Both the position numbers and the translations under genes were made by a program. Below the pieces are notes generated by a model. The model had not been told where the DNA came from, searched no databases, and saw only the letters and a list, made by a program, of their open reading frames with translations. A DNA stretch of 16,000 bases from Chlorobium sp. (GTDB taxonomy: Bacteria > Bacteroidota > Chlorobiia > Chlorobiales > Chlorobiaceae): positions 1 to 16,000 of the forward strand of contig JAPHUN010000071.1 of the NCBI GenBank assembly GCA_026193435.1. The letters are read 5' to 3'. Shown here in pieces: positions 1 through 8,095 of this stretch (position 1 is the stretch's first letter; each line of letters begins with the position of its first letter).

Positions 1-1448
<1,448 letters not shown>

Positions 1449-1455
1449 AAAAACA

Positions 1456-1487
1456 GTTGCGTTGTTGAACTGTTGAATCGTTGAATT
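1456..1487. repeat. 8-bp tandem repeat, GTTGAAnn type
   Basis: Directly after thiC there are three adjacent octamers, GTTGAACT, GTTGAATC and GTTGAATT (1464-1487), preceded by a poorer copy GTTGCGTT (1456-1463). The array lies in the gap between convergent thiC and tpiA and belongs to no reading frame I support. Its role is unknown; it may be an expandable short repeat. Confidence 0.6.
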
Positions 1488-1526
1488 GCTTTAGAGGCAG
1501 CTGAACCGGTTGGCTACCGGCAAAAT

Positions 1527-1554
1527 GTAGGGGCGAAAATTTTTTCGCCCTTAC
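1527..1554. repeat. 28-nt palindromic repeat, possible bidirectional terminator
   Basis: The arms GGGCGAAAA (1531-1539) and TTTTCGCCC (1542-1550) are perfectly complementary around a two-base centre. The pairing extends outward to 1527 and 1554 with one G-T wobble. The hairpin sits between the ends of convergent thiC and tpiA, so it could stop transcription from both sides. There is no T-run after the stem, and palindromes of this GTAGGGGCG type are, from memory, common interspersed intergenic repeats. A second small stem, CCGG-N7-CCGG at 1506-1520, lies just before it. Confidence 0.6.
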
Positions 1555-1580
1555 GATGATGCATGATTTCGGCTATCCAG

Positions 1581-2333
1581 CTATCCAGCTGCATTGACTA
1601 TGGCAACGAAATCGTCGGCCTTGAGGCTGGCTCCGCCAATAAGTCCTCCGTCTATATTGGGCATACCGAAAAGTTCCACAGCATTGGATGGCTTCACGCT
1701 GCCGCCATACTGAATCCGGATGCCTTCTGCATCGCCCTCTCCATACATATCGCTTATGGTCGCACGTATGGAAGCATGCACCGCGTCAGCCTGTTCGGGA
1801 GTTGCCGTCTTTCCCGTCCCGATAGCCCACACCGGCTCATAGGCAAGCACAACGTTCCCAAGATCCTCTATATCTGCAAGCCCTTCCCTAACCTGGCCGG
1901 TTACGATAGCATCAGTAACACCGGCCTCCCTCTCTTCAAGGGTTTCGCCGACACACAAAATCACCCGCATTCCGCCCTCCAGAGCTTTTTTCAGCCTGAG
2001 ATTGACTGTCCGGTTGGTTTCACCGAAATACTGTCTGCGTTCCGAGTGACCGACTATGATGTATGAACATCCCAGAGAATCAAGCATACGCACTGATACC
2101 TCACCGGTATAGGCGCCCTCATCTTCATAGTGGCAATTCTGAGCCACAAGACACATGTCACTTCCCTCAATGACTTTCCCTACCTCTGAAAGCACCGGAT
2201 ATGCAGGGGCAATACCTACCTCACAGGCCATCTTTCCGCCATCAAGATTGTCAAGAATCGACGAAGCGAGCGCCACGCCTTCTGCGACATTCTTGTTCAT
2301 TTTCCAGTTACCAACAACAATTTTTTTACGCAT
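1581..2333 (-). CDS. tpiA: Triosephosphate isomerase
   Basis: Cytosolic TIM-barrel enzyme that interconverts dihydroxyacetone phosphate and glyceraldehyde 3-phosphate (glycolysis, gluconeogenesis, Calvin-type sugar flow). From the ATG at 2333 the protein is 250 residues, the usual length. Seen: GNWKMN with the substrate-binding Asn9 and Lys11, catalytic His96 in [15 protein letters not shown], catalytic Glu166 in [15 protein letters not shown], then the phosphate-binding [11 protein letters not shown] and [14 protein letters not shown] at 2339 would add two residues and overlap the stop codon of the upstream small gene. I prefer the ATG because [13 protein letters not shown] is the common family N-terminus. 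It is the last gene of a greA - small protein - tpiA cluster and is probably translated from the same mRNA; no strong Shine-Dalgarno sequence is visible. Confidence 0.97.
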   Translation of the reverse strand: MRKKIVVGNWKMNKNVAEGVALASSILDNLDGGKMACEVGIAPAYPVLSEVGKVIEGSDMCLVAQNCHYEDEGAYTGEVSVRMLDSLGCSYIIVGHSERRQYFGETNRTVNLRLKKALEGGMRVILCVGETLEEREAGVTDAIVTGQVREGLADIEDLGNVVLAYEPVWAIGTGKTATPEQADAVHASIRATISDMYGEGDAEGIRIQYGGSVKPSNAVELFGMPNIDGGLIGGASLKADDFVAIVNAAG

Positions 2334-2338
2334 GAGCA

Positions 2339-2563
2339 CTAATATTCGGTTACAATGTCTCTGTAAATTTTATCTATCTGATCGATCGCAAACCGGTGTT
2401 TGCCTGAACGGGCGTCTCTGAGAACAACCTCCGACTGATCGACTGACACGATCCGGCCATGCCAGACCCGGTCTTCTATGGTAATAAGATTAACCTCCTG
2501 ATCGACCAGCTCATTATTCCCCCCGATCTGAGCCGTTGTATACACAATCTGTCGTTTTCCCAT
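2339..2563 (-). CDS. Small Sm-like (SH3-barrel-like) protein of unknown function
   Basis: A 74-residue cytosolic protein with no signal peptide or membrane segment, not recognised by name. Residues about 22-68 read as a row of short beta strands ([34 protein letters not shown]). The stretch [16 protein letters not shown] has the spacing of the Sm1 motif (G, hydrophobic residue, then Asp, then VVL), so an Sm/Hfq-like or other SH3-type barrel that binds RNA or protein is plausible. That is inference only. It starts 23 bp after greA and its TAG stop at 2339-2341 touches the tpiA start region, indicating one transcript and perhaps coupled translation. The spacing and fold-like pattern argue for a real gene. 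A TATAAT stands immediately before its ATG (2565-2570), but I see no matching -35. Confidence 0.8.
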   Translation of the reverse strand: MGKRQIVYTTAQIGGNNELVDQEVNLITIEDRVWHGRIVSVDQSEVVLRDARSGKHRFAIDQIDKIYRDIVTEY

Positions 2564-2586
2564 GATTATAGCGTTATGTTTTGCAG

Positions 2587-3069
2587 CTATTTTACAAATA
2601 TTTCCAGTATCTCATAGTGAAGTTCTCCTTTCGGCACCTGTATCTGAACCTTGTCGCCGACGGCCTTTCCGAGAAGGCTCTTTCCTACAGGAGAACGGAC
2701 TGATATCTTCCCCTGATCAGTATCCGCCTCATCAGATGAAACGAGGGTATACTCGATAATCTCCTCTTTTTTTGCATCGAGATTTTTCAGTTTCACCGAT
2801 GTCAGAATGTACACCCTGTCGGTTTTCACCTGTTTAGGATCAAGTATCGTCGCCCTTGTAAGCTTGCTTTCAAGATCACCGATCTTGTTTTCCACTTGAC
2901 GCTGCTGCTCCCTTGCAGCATCGTATTCCGCATTCTCGCTCAAATCTCCATGAGCTCTTGCTTCAGCGATTTTTTCCAGAACTTCTTTTCTGACATCGCT
3001 CTTTAACACGTTCAACTCATCTCTCAACCTGTTGTATCCGTCTTTGGTCAGGTAGACTCTATCGCTCAT
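2587..3069 (-). CDS. greA: Transcription elongation factor GreA
   Basis: Binds RNA polymerase through the secondary channel and stimulates cleavage of backtracked RNA, rescuing stalled elongation. The 160 residues match the family length. Seen: an N-terminal coiled coil (about residues 10-75) whose tip carries [20 protein letters not shown] with the acidic pair Asp42 and Glu45 that coordinates the catalytic metal, and a C-terminal FKBP-like domain with [18 protein letters not shown] and a final [10 protein letters not shown]. The ATG at 3069 gives the standard [15 protein letters not shown] beginning. It is the first gene of the cluster with the small Sm-like protein and tpiA, and follows the htrA terminator. 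A TTGACA hexamer at 3113-3118 (minus) could be a -35 box, but no good -10 follows at the right distance. Confidence 0.97.
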   Translation of the reverse strand: MSDRVYLTKDGYNRLRDELNVLKSDVRKEVLEKIAEARAHGDLSENAEYDAAREQQRQVENKIGDLESKLTRATILDPKQVKTDRVYILTSVKLKNLDAKKEEIIEYTLVSSDEADTDQGKISVRSPVGKSLLGKAVGDKVQIQVPKGELHYEILEIFVK

Positions 3070-3120
3070 ATCCCTGCATTTTGTTGTTCACACGCTCTTA
3101 CATGGTGACCTCTTGTCAAT

Positions 3121-3156
3121 AAAAAAAAGTAAAGCCAGCAATAACGCTGACTTTAC
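3121..3156 (-). terminator. Rho-independent terminator of the htrA gene
   Basis: On the minus strand an 11-bp stem (GTAAAG, a T-G wobble, CAGC; 3156-3146 with 3139-3129) closes a six-base loop and is followed at once by eight T residues (3128-3121). It lies 54 bp past the htrA stop codon and upstream of greA, so it separates the two transcription units. This is the clearest terminator in the window. Confidence 0.9.
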
Positions 3157-3209
3157 CTCTATGTTTCCTGGTTCAATTTACAATTCTTTGTTCTGCCTGC
3201 AAAGCGGGT

Positions 3210-4721
3210 TTACAGGTTAAACGCAAAATAGACCTTACTTCCTCCACGCTCAACGAGCAGAAACAGAAGATCTCCCTGCTTCATCTTGCCGACAAGAGAT
3301 AAAAACTGCTTATAGGAGGAAATATTCTGTCTGTTGACCGCTTTTATGCTATCACCGTTACGCAGTCCTGCGCGATAAGCGTTGCTCCCTTGAGTAACTT
3401 CAGTTACAACGACCTTTCCCGTGTCAGTCTGCAGCCTGTACTGTGCGGCCAGCTCAGGTGATAGCGGAGCGGCATTGAATCCAAGCTGCTGGTCCATCTC
3501 CTGTTGCTGCTCGGCAGCCACCGGCTGATCGGGTATCTCGTTCAGCTTGACAGATACTTTTTTAAGGGCGCCGTCCCTCCATAGAGTCAGCTGAACAGTC
3601 GTCCCCGGGGATGTCCGGGCTATGGTATTACGAAGTTCAACGGTGTCCCTGAGTTTTTTACCATTTATTTCAAGAATAACATCTCCGGTCTTCAGCCCTG
3701 CTGCTTTTGCCGGACTGTTTTCCAGAACCGTACCGACCAGAACGCCATCAGCTTTATCGAGTCTCAGCCCTTTGGCGATATTCTCATCGACATCCTGTAT
3801 GGTAACCCCAAGCCAGCCTCTGGTAACCTTGCCGCTTTTGACAAGTGACTGCATAATCTGTCGAGCCATATTAGAGGGTACAGCAAAGCCTATGCCCTGA
3901 AACCCTCCTGTCCTGCTGGCTATAGCCGTATTGATACCGACAAGTTCTCCATCGATATTCACCAGGGGGCCCCCTGAATTTCCCGGATTAATCGCCGCGT
4001 CAGTCTGGATAAAGTCCTCATAATCGGCAAGTCCGACATTCGCGCGGCCTTTGGCGCTGACGATCCCCTGCGTTACCGTGCGTGCAAGGTTTTCGCCCAG
4101 AGGACTGCCGATAGCGATCACCCATTCCCCGACCCGCAGTGCGTCACTGTCACCGATTGCAATAGGATTGAGATTTTTCGCATCGGTTTTAATCACCGCG
4201 ATATCTGTTTTCGGGTCTGAACCGATAATTTTGGCTTCGTGCCTCTTGTTATCATAGGTCCTGATGTAGATGGTATCCGCATTTTCAATAACATGGTTGT
4301 TCGTGAGAATGTAACCATCCTTGCTGATAATAACCCCTGAACCTAAACCACGCAGCACCTCCTTGCGGCTATCGGGTGCCTGGTTCCCGCGCGGACGATC
4401 AAAAAAACCGTCAAAAGGGCTGCCAAAAAGGTCAAAGGGGGAGACAAACCTTCGGTTGACTGTTTTTTCGGTAAAAATAGTCACGACCGAAGGTGTTGCC
4501 GATTCAGCGATATCGACAAAAGCTTCGTTGAAGTCTCTGAGCGTATGAATCGGCTTCTCCTTGACCTTGCTTGCGGCGGTCGCCACACTGGCATGATTGG
4601 TTACCGCCACCTCATGCTGTTGTCCCGGAAAGGTAAACTCCAGGTTGGAAAAAACGAGACCTCCTATGGCAACACCTGCCAGAATCAAAAAAATAGAGGT
4701 GAGTTTGTTCTTCTTCATCAT
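3210..4721 (-). CDS. HtrA/DegQ-type periplasmic serine protease Do
   Basis: Envelope quality-control protease and chaperone that degrades misfolded proteins. From the ATG at 4721 it has 503 residues. Order seen: an uncleaved signal anchor or signal peptide (LTSIFLILAGVAIGGLVF), a low-complexity linker, a trypsin-like domain with the triad His143 (LTNNHVIENAD), Asp173 (KTDIAVIK) and Ser249 (NPGNSGGPL), then PDZ1 (about 303-393, starting GWLGVTI) and PDZ2 (about 415-500). The flexible loop after residue 90 is rich in F, G and D, as in the LA loop of the family. A TTG at 4727 would add two residues; ATG at 4721 or 4718 is more likely. It is transcribed alone: upstream is trpE (72 bp away) and a strong terminator follows. 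DegP, DegQ and DegS cannot be told apart safely, though two PDZ domains rule out DegS. Confidence 0.95.
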   Translation of the reverse strand: MMKKNKLTSIFLILAGVAIGGLVFSNLEFTFPGQQHEVAVTNHASVATAASKVKEKPIHTLRDFNEAFVDIAESATPSVVTIFTEKTVNRRFVSPFDLFGSPFDGFFDRPRGNQAPDSRKEVLRGLGSGVIISKDGYILTNNHVIENADTIYIRTYDNKRHEAKIIGSDPKTDIAVIKTDAKNLNPIAIGDSDALRVGEWVIAIGSPLGENLARTVTQGIVSAKGRANVGLADYEDFIQTDAAINPGNSGGPLVNIDGELVGINTAIASRTGGFQGIGFAVPSNMARQIMQSLVKSGKVTRGWLGVTIQDVDENIAKGLRLDKADGVLVGTVLENSPAKAAGLKTGDVILEINGKKLRDTVELRNTIARTSPGTTVQLTLWRDGALKKVSVKLNEIPDQPVAAEQQQEMDQQLGFNAAPLSPELAAQYRLQTDTGKVVVTEVTQGSNAYRAGLRNGDSIKAVNRQNISSYKQFLSLVGKMKQGDLLFLLVERGGSKVYFAFNL

Positions 4722-4739
4722 TTTCAATAGTTATTTTAC

Positions 4740-4753
4740 GTTATCATTATAAC
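4740..4753 (-). promoter_or_regulatory. Candidate htrA -10 box within a small palindrome
   Basis: A perfect TATAAT (minus strand, 4751-4746) stands about 25 bp before the htrA ATG. It overlaps the inverted repeat GTTAT-AATG-ATAAC (4753-4740). No convincing -35 lies at 16-18 bp. The hexamers TATAAT and GATAAC also resemble part of a Fur box, and a Fur protein is encoded at 13703, but the match covers only part of the consensus and any link is speculative. Confidence 0.35.
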
Positions 4754-4793
4754 TTACGATCAGGCATACAGAAGTGAAACACGCACAGCCCCC

Positions 4794-5999
4794 TTACCGC
4801 CGATATTCTTCAAGCGCTTCCACAGTCCGCAAACCGGCTCTCATCTTGTTCATGGTTTCTTCAAATTCATTGAGAGGGACAGAGTCGGCGACAATGCCTC
4901 CCGCCGCCTGAAAATAAATAACATTGTCTCTGACCACCATCGTTCTTATCGCGATAGCAGTTTCAAGCTCTCCCCGAAAATCAATAAACCCGACAGCCCC
5001 CCCATACAGGCCTCTTTTTTCCTCTTCGAGTTCGCAGATGATCTCCATCGCCCTGACCTTGGGGGCGCCGGTCAATGTCCCTGCGGGAAAACATGCCCAG
5101 AATGCGTCCATCGGGCTGTATTCGTCCTGCAGTTCACCACGAACATTGCTGACAATGTGCATAACATGAGAATACCGTTCAATGATCATCATCTCGTTTG
5201 TCTCGACCGTTCCCACCTTGGCTATTCTGCCGATATCATTCCTGCTCAGGTCAATCAACATGAGATGTTCAGCAAGCTCTTTTTCATCCGACAGCAGCTC
5301 TTTTTCGATCTGCGCGTCTTCTTCATAGGTTTTCCCCCTGGGCCTTGTTCCTGCTATCGGCCGGGTATCAACGATCCTCCGCCCTTTCGCGTCGGCGCTG
5401 ACCTTGACCAGCAATTCCGGAGATGAACCGACAATTTCAAAATCACCCAGATCAAGATAATACAGGTAGGGAGACGGGTTTATGGTACGCAACATGCGGT
5501 AGACATCAAACGCTCTTGAATTCAACGGCCGCCGCAGTCTCTGTGAGACCTGAACCTGAAAAATATCGCCCGCCCTGATATACTCCTTGGCAACATCTAC
5601 CTTGTCGAGATACTCCTCTTTTCGGGTATTGGAAACAACCGCTTCTTTCTTTTCAGGAACCAGCCGCATGAGCTCCGTATCAAGCGGCAGAAACATTTTT
5701 GCGCAAATGGATTCAATCGCCGCTTCAGCACGTTTTCGATCCTCATCCTCCAGGTAGTTGACAATGACAAACACCTTGCGCTTAACATTATCAAAGACAA
5801 CCAGCTTGTCGCAGAACATCAGGCAGACATCAGGAAGACCCGACGGGTCAGGTTTACGGGCCGGAGGTACCCGTTCGACAAGATGCATCGTATCATAGCT
5901 GAAGTAGCCGAACGCGCCTGAGGTGATCATCGGGGATGTCCCGACAATGCTTTCTGTTCGCTGGGATGATCCGAACGAATCGAGACAACAGTCGATCAC
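4794..5999 (-). CDS. trpE: TrpE catalytic portion (downstream fragment)
   Basis: Open frame of 401 codons from a GTG at 5999. It holds the whole chorismate-binding domain: DIFQVQVSQRL, IVGSSPELLVKV, DTRPIAGTRPRGKT, LIDLSRNDIGRIAKVG, RYSHVMHIVSNV, FPAGTLTGAPKVRAMEI, GGAVGFIDFRGELETAIAIR and AAGGIVADS. The Ala in PIAGTRPRG fits anthranilate synthase; aminodeoxychorismate synthase (PabB) usually has Lys there. The GTG is preceded by GAGGAA only a few bases away, overlapping the TGA that ends the N-terminal fragment. Translational restart is therefore conceivable but the spacing is poor. On its own the fragment would lack the N-terminal part of the tryptophan feedback site. The codons just before the GTG (TYLRK) look like normal TrpE sequence, supporting a frameshift rather than a new start. 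Confidence 0.75.
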   Translation of the reverse strand: MIDCCLDSFGSSQRTESIVGTSPMITSGAFGYFSYDTMHLVERVPPARKPDPSGLPDVCLMFCDKLVVFDNVKRKVFVIVNYLEDEDRKRAEAAIESICAKMFLPLDTELMRLVPEKKEAVVSNTRKEEYLDKVDVAKEYIRAGDIFQVQVSQRLRRPLNSRAFDVYRMLRTINPSPYLYYLDLGDFEIVGSSPELLVKVSADAKGRRIVDTRPIAGTRPRGKTYEEDAQIEKELLSDEKELAEHLMLIDLSRNDIGRIAKVGTVETNEMMIIERYSHVMHIVSNVRGELQDEYSPMDAFWACFPAGTLTGAPKVRAMEIICELEEEKRGLYGGAVGFIDFRGELETAIAIRTMVVRDNVIYFQAAGGIVADSVPLNEFEETMNKMRAGLRTVEALEEYRR

Positions 6000-6004
6000 T
6001 TTCC

Positions 6005-6286
6005 TCAGATACGTTCCTGTTCGATAATCGTTTCAAGACTCCTGAAACGTTCATCCCTGATATCAAGTGTCGTGGCACCGTCAACGGAACCTTTCAGAAC
6101 TGCAACCGGATCAATGGCGATATAGGAAAATCTGGCGAGTTTCTCTTCGCCTTCAACGGACTCGAGCAGACAGGAATAGGCATCCCTGAGTTTCAGGTAT
6201 ACCGAAACAGGGGTTTCCGTATCCGCATGCACGGTTTTAATGAGAGGATTCAGTATAAAAGCGGTCGAACGACCTGTATGTGACAT
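6005..6286 (-). CDS. trpE: TrpE N-terminal portion (upstream fragment)
   Basis: A 93-codon frame with the typical TrpE N-terminus: TETPVSVYLKL at residues 23-33, SCLLESVEG with the LLES feedback-binding motif at residues 40-43, then ARFSYIAIDP. It stops at TGA 6007-6005, just past LETIIEQERI. It is read in a different frame from the catalytic part. The ATG at 6286 is the natural TrpE start. No leader peptide with tandem Trp codons is seen in the 99 bp upstream, so there is no sign of classical trp attenuation. By itself this piece cannot be an enzyme. Confidence 0.75.
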   Translation of the reverse strand: MSHTGRSTAFILNPLIKTVHADTETPVSVYLKLRDAYSCLLESVEGEEKLARFSYIAIDPVAVLKGSVDGATTLDIRDERFRSLETIIEQERI

Positions 6287-6385
6287 AAATCAGTGCGATG
6301 AATGAATAAAAGCCATTGGTAAAATAAAGAGAAAAAATCACTATCATGAAAAGAGACAAAACCCTTACAACCCCATCAACTTTTT

Positions 6386-6844
6386 TTGAAACAACGTCCA
6401 GATAAAACTGATCCGGGCAGGAAGATAACCATTGCAAACTGGCTCAAAGCATTGGCATTATCCCCGGGAATACTGTTTTCCACCGGGTACCTGCTGATCT
6501 ATCTTCTTACAAACTCCTATCTGAACAGTGAGTTCAAGAAAACCATCTCGCGAACAGTTGAAGCAGCATCAGATAATCACTACGCTCTCACTATAGAACA
6601 TCTGCGTGCCGGCTTTGACCTCCAGTCGGTAACCCTTGAAGACCTTGGGCTCACACCGGCAAGCCAGGATCTTCCGGAAACGGCAGAAAACTGTTTTTCA
6701 ATACGTGAACTCTGTCTTGATGACATAAATCTCTGCAACCTGTTGTTCAGCAAAAAAGCCATGGAGAGATCAACCAAAGAAATCTCAAAACGTATTCTTC
6801 TCTACCGGCAAAAGGCCGAAAGAACGGCGGAGCCGGTTCAGTGA
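6386..6844 (+). CDS. Unrecognised single-pass membrane protein
   Basis: About 152 residues, function not recognised. A basic N-terminus (KQRPDK, GRK) is followed by one hydrophobic segment at about 22-44, then a mostly polar domain, so the protein is probably anchored in the inner membrane with its C-terminus outside the cytoplasm. The stretch YALTIEHLRAGFDLQSVTLE resembles the beta-rich opening of AsmA-like envelope proteins; this is a weak resemblance. The start is doubtful: the frame begins with TTG at 6386, and no ATG occurs until near the C-terminus. An ATG at 6346 reads in the neighbouring frame up to a run of seven T (6381-6387); with six T it would join this frame as one longer protein. 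It is divergent from trpE and its last 7 bp overlap lepB tail to tail. Confidence 0.65.
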   Translation: MKQRPDKTDPGRKITIANWLKALALSPGILFSTGYLLIYLLTNSYLNSEFKKTISRTVEAASDNHYALTIEHLRAGFDLQSVTLEDLGLTPASQDLPETAENCFSIRELCLDDINLCNLLFSKKAMERSTKEISKRILLYRQKAERTAEPVQ

Positions 6845-7665
6845 ACCATCATACCGGTCCTCTGCCATCGAATTGAACTGACTTTCTCAACCGGATCAAA
6901 GAGGGAAATATTCGGGTCCCATGACCAGTACACCATAAGCGCCTGACCGACAACATCCCTTTCCGGCAAAAATCCCCAGAAACGGCTGTCAAGACTGTTG
7001 TCCCTGTTATCACCAAGAGCGAAATAGTAGTTCTGTTCGATGGTATAGGTATCTGCCGGTTTCCCGTCAACAAGAATTCTTCCTCCGGGCACAGCGATAG
7101 TGTGGCCTTCCTCTCTGATCAGAGCGGCGTAAAGATAATATGAGTCTTCATTCAGGGACACGACATCCCCTTTACGCGGAATACGGAGAGGACCGTAATT
7201 GTCCTTGTTGAAACCTGCATATCTCGGAAAAATCTGCTGGTCAGGATAACCGGCAGGCATACTACCGGAAAGAAACTGCGCATGTTCCGGAAGCGCGTTA
7301 GCCTGACCGTTAATCAGTACGGTTCTATCCTTAATTTCAAGTGTATCCCCGCTTACGGCAATACACCGCTTTATGTAGTTCAACGACCTGTCTTTCGGAA
7401 ATTTGAACACGATGATGTCGCCACGTTCTACAGAATCAACCTGTGGCAGCCTGATATCGGTAAAGGGGACTTTTGCCCCGTAGACAAATTTGTTAACAAA
7501 TAAAAAATCACCGGCAAGGAGCGTTCTCTCCATCGAGCCTGTCGGAATACGGTATGACTCAACGACAAATACCCTGATAACCGTCGCGAAAAGCAACGCG
7601 ATAAGCAACGCTTCAAACCATTCTTTTGAATGCTGTTTTCCTGTTTTTCCCGTACCTTTTGCCAA
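6838..7665 (-). CDS. lepB: Signal peptidase I
   Basis: Inner-membrane serine protease that removes signal peptides from exported proteins. The 275 residues contain one membrane segment (about 17-35), then box B with catalytic Ser44 (IPTGSMERTLL), box D with general base Lys99 (NYIKRCIAVSGD) and box E (FALGDNRDNSLDSRFWGF). The catalytic domain therefore faces the periplasm. The start must be TTG at 7665: the frame closes upstream at 7678-7680 and no ATG occurs before the catalytic box. The gene follows lepA in the same direction, the order known from many bacteria, but 430 bp and a MITE-like insertion separate them. Its stop overlaps the convergent membrane-protein gene, so the two transcripts would be complementary at their ends. 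Confidence 0.95.
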   Translation of the reverse strand: MAKGTGKTGKQHSKEWFEALLIALLFATVIRVFVVESYRIPTGSMERTLLAGDFLFVNKFVYGAKVPFTDIRLPQVDSVERGDIIVFKFPKDRSLNYIKRCIAVSGDTLEIKDRTVLINGQANALPEHAQFLSGSMPAGYPDQQIFPRYAGFNKDNYGPLRIPRKGDVVSLNEDSYYLYAALIREEGHTIAVPGGRILVDGKPADTYTIEQNYYFALGDNRDNSLDSRFWGFLPERDVVGQALMVYWSWDPNISLFDPVEKVSSIRWQRTGMMVH

Positions 7666-7775
7666 AATGTTTATTTTTTAATGGTTAGAACCTGCAAGAA
7701 AACTTCTGCCAGTTTTTTTTAGACGTTTTCCGTCATGAAATCTTGCGGCTGCCCGCGGCATCGGAAAACACTAAA

Positions 7776-7917
7776 GGGCACCTCTAAAAAGTGTCATGAG
7801 CGGTTCGAGTGCAAGGCGGATGGAGCGCAGAAACCGGAGCGTACTGACAGTACGTGAGGATTTCGAGCACCACCCAACGCAGCAATCGAGACGCGCAATA
7901 AGTTTTTAGAGGCGCCC
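7776..7917. mobile_element. MITE-like palindromic element, 142 bp, with TAAA target duplication
   Basis: The ends are 15-bp inverted repeats, GGGCACCTCTAAAAA (7776-7790) and TTTTTAGAGGCGCCC (7903-7917), with one mismatch. The base quartet TAAA flanks the element on both sides (7772-7775 and 7918-7921), as expected of a target-site duplication. The two halves are imperfect reverse complements over their whole length and meet at CGTACT-GAC-AGTACG (7840-7854), so RNA or single-stranded DNA from it would fold into one long hairpin. It encodes no transposase, so any movement would need one supplied elsewhere in the genome. It lies between lepA and lepB. Confidence 0.75.
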
Positions 7918-8043
7918 TAAAGAGCATTCAAGATGCGAGTAAGAACGTCATGCCGCACTCGATGCTGCATCCATACGTACGCTCACCTAAGTTGAGCGAC
8001 AATCCCATAGGGTTTCAACAAATCAACGATCTTCGTCTTCTTG

Positions 8044-8071
8044 CCAACTGTCAACTGAAGGCTGCCGACTG
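8044..8071 (-). repeat. Degenerate heptamer tandem repeat (CAGTnGn)
   Basis: Read on the minus strand there are four adjacent 7-bp units: CAGTCGG, CAGCCTT, CAGTTGA and CAGTTGG. They resemble the short tandemly repeated heptamers known from several bacterial lineages such as cyanobacteria. The array lies 25 bp after the lepA stop codon. No function is evident. Confidence 0.6.
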
Positions 8072-8095
8072 CTACCGGGCTTCCTGATTCCATCC

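Larger units (their letters stand above)
4794..6286 (-). pseudogene. trpE: Anthranilate synthase component I (trpE), split by a frameshift
   Basis: TrpE converts chorismate plus ammonia to anthranilate, the first step of tryptophan synthesis, with the TrpG glutaminase as partner. The locus is 1493 nt, one base short of a multiple of three; adding one base gives 497 residues, the normal TrpE length. The first 93 residues are in one frame, ending at TGA 6007-6005; all the rest is in another frame. The change of frame must fall between 6035, where the second frame has a stop, and 6005. Restoring a base near 6010 would join the halves as QER-YLRKVID. No X-XXY-YYZ slippery heptamer is visible. It may be a genuine mutation, a sequencing error or, less likely, recoding. 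All other family motifs are intact, so decay, if real, is recent. Confidence 0.8.
7666..8095. other. 430-bp lepA-lepB gap with inserted repeats
   Basis: No protein-coding frame can be supported here. The gap holds a MITE-like element (7776-7917), a small stem CGCTCA-N7-TGAGCG at 7980-7998, and a heptamer repeat at 8044-8071. The remaining sequence shows no clear promoter. If lepA and lepB form one transcript, all of this lies in the mRNA between them. Confidence 0.6.

Noticed and set aside
1563..2066. 167-codon plus-strand frame opposite tpiA
   Set aside because: It lies antisense inside a certain tpiA gene and has no recognisable features.
6287..6385. trp attenuator upstream of trpE
   Set aside because: The only short leader-like frame has no Trp codons, and no competing hairpins with a T-run are seen.
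6237..6437. 66-codon minus-strand frame over the trpE 5' region
   Set aside because: It overlaps the start of trpE in another frame and shows no supported features beyond AT-rich hydrophobic codons.
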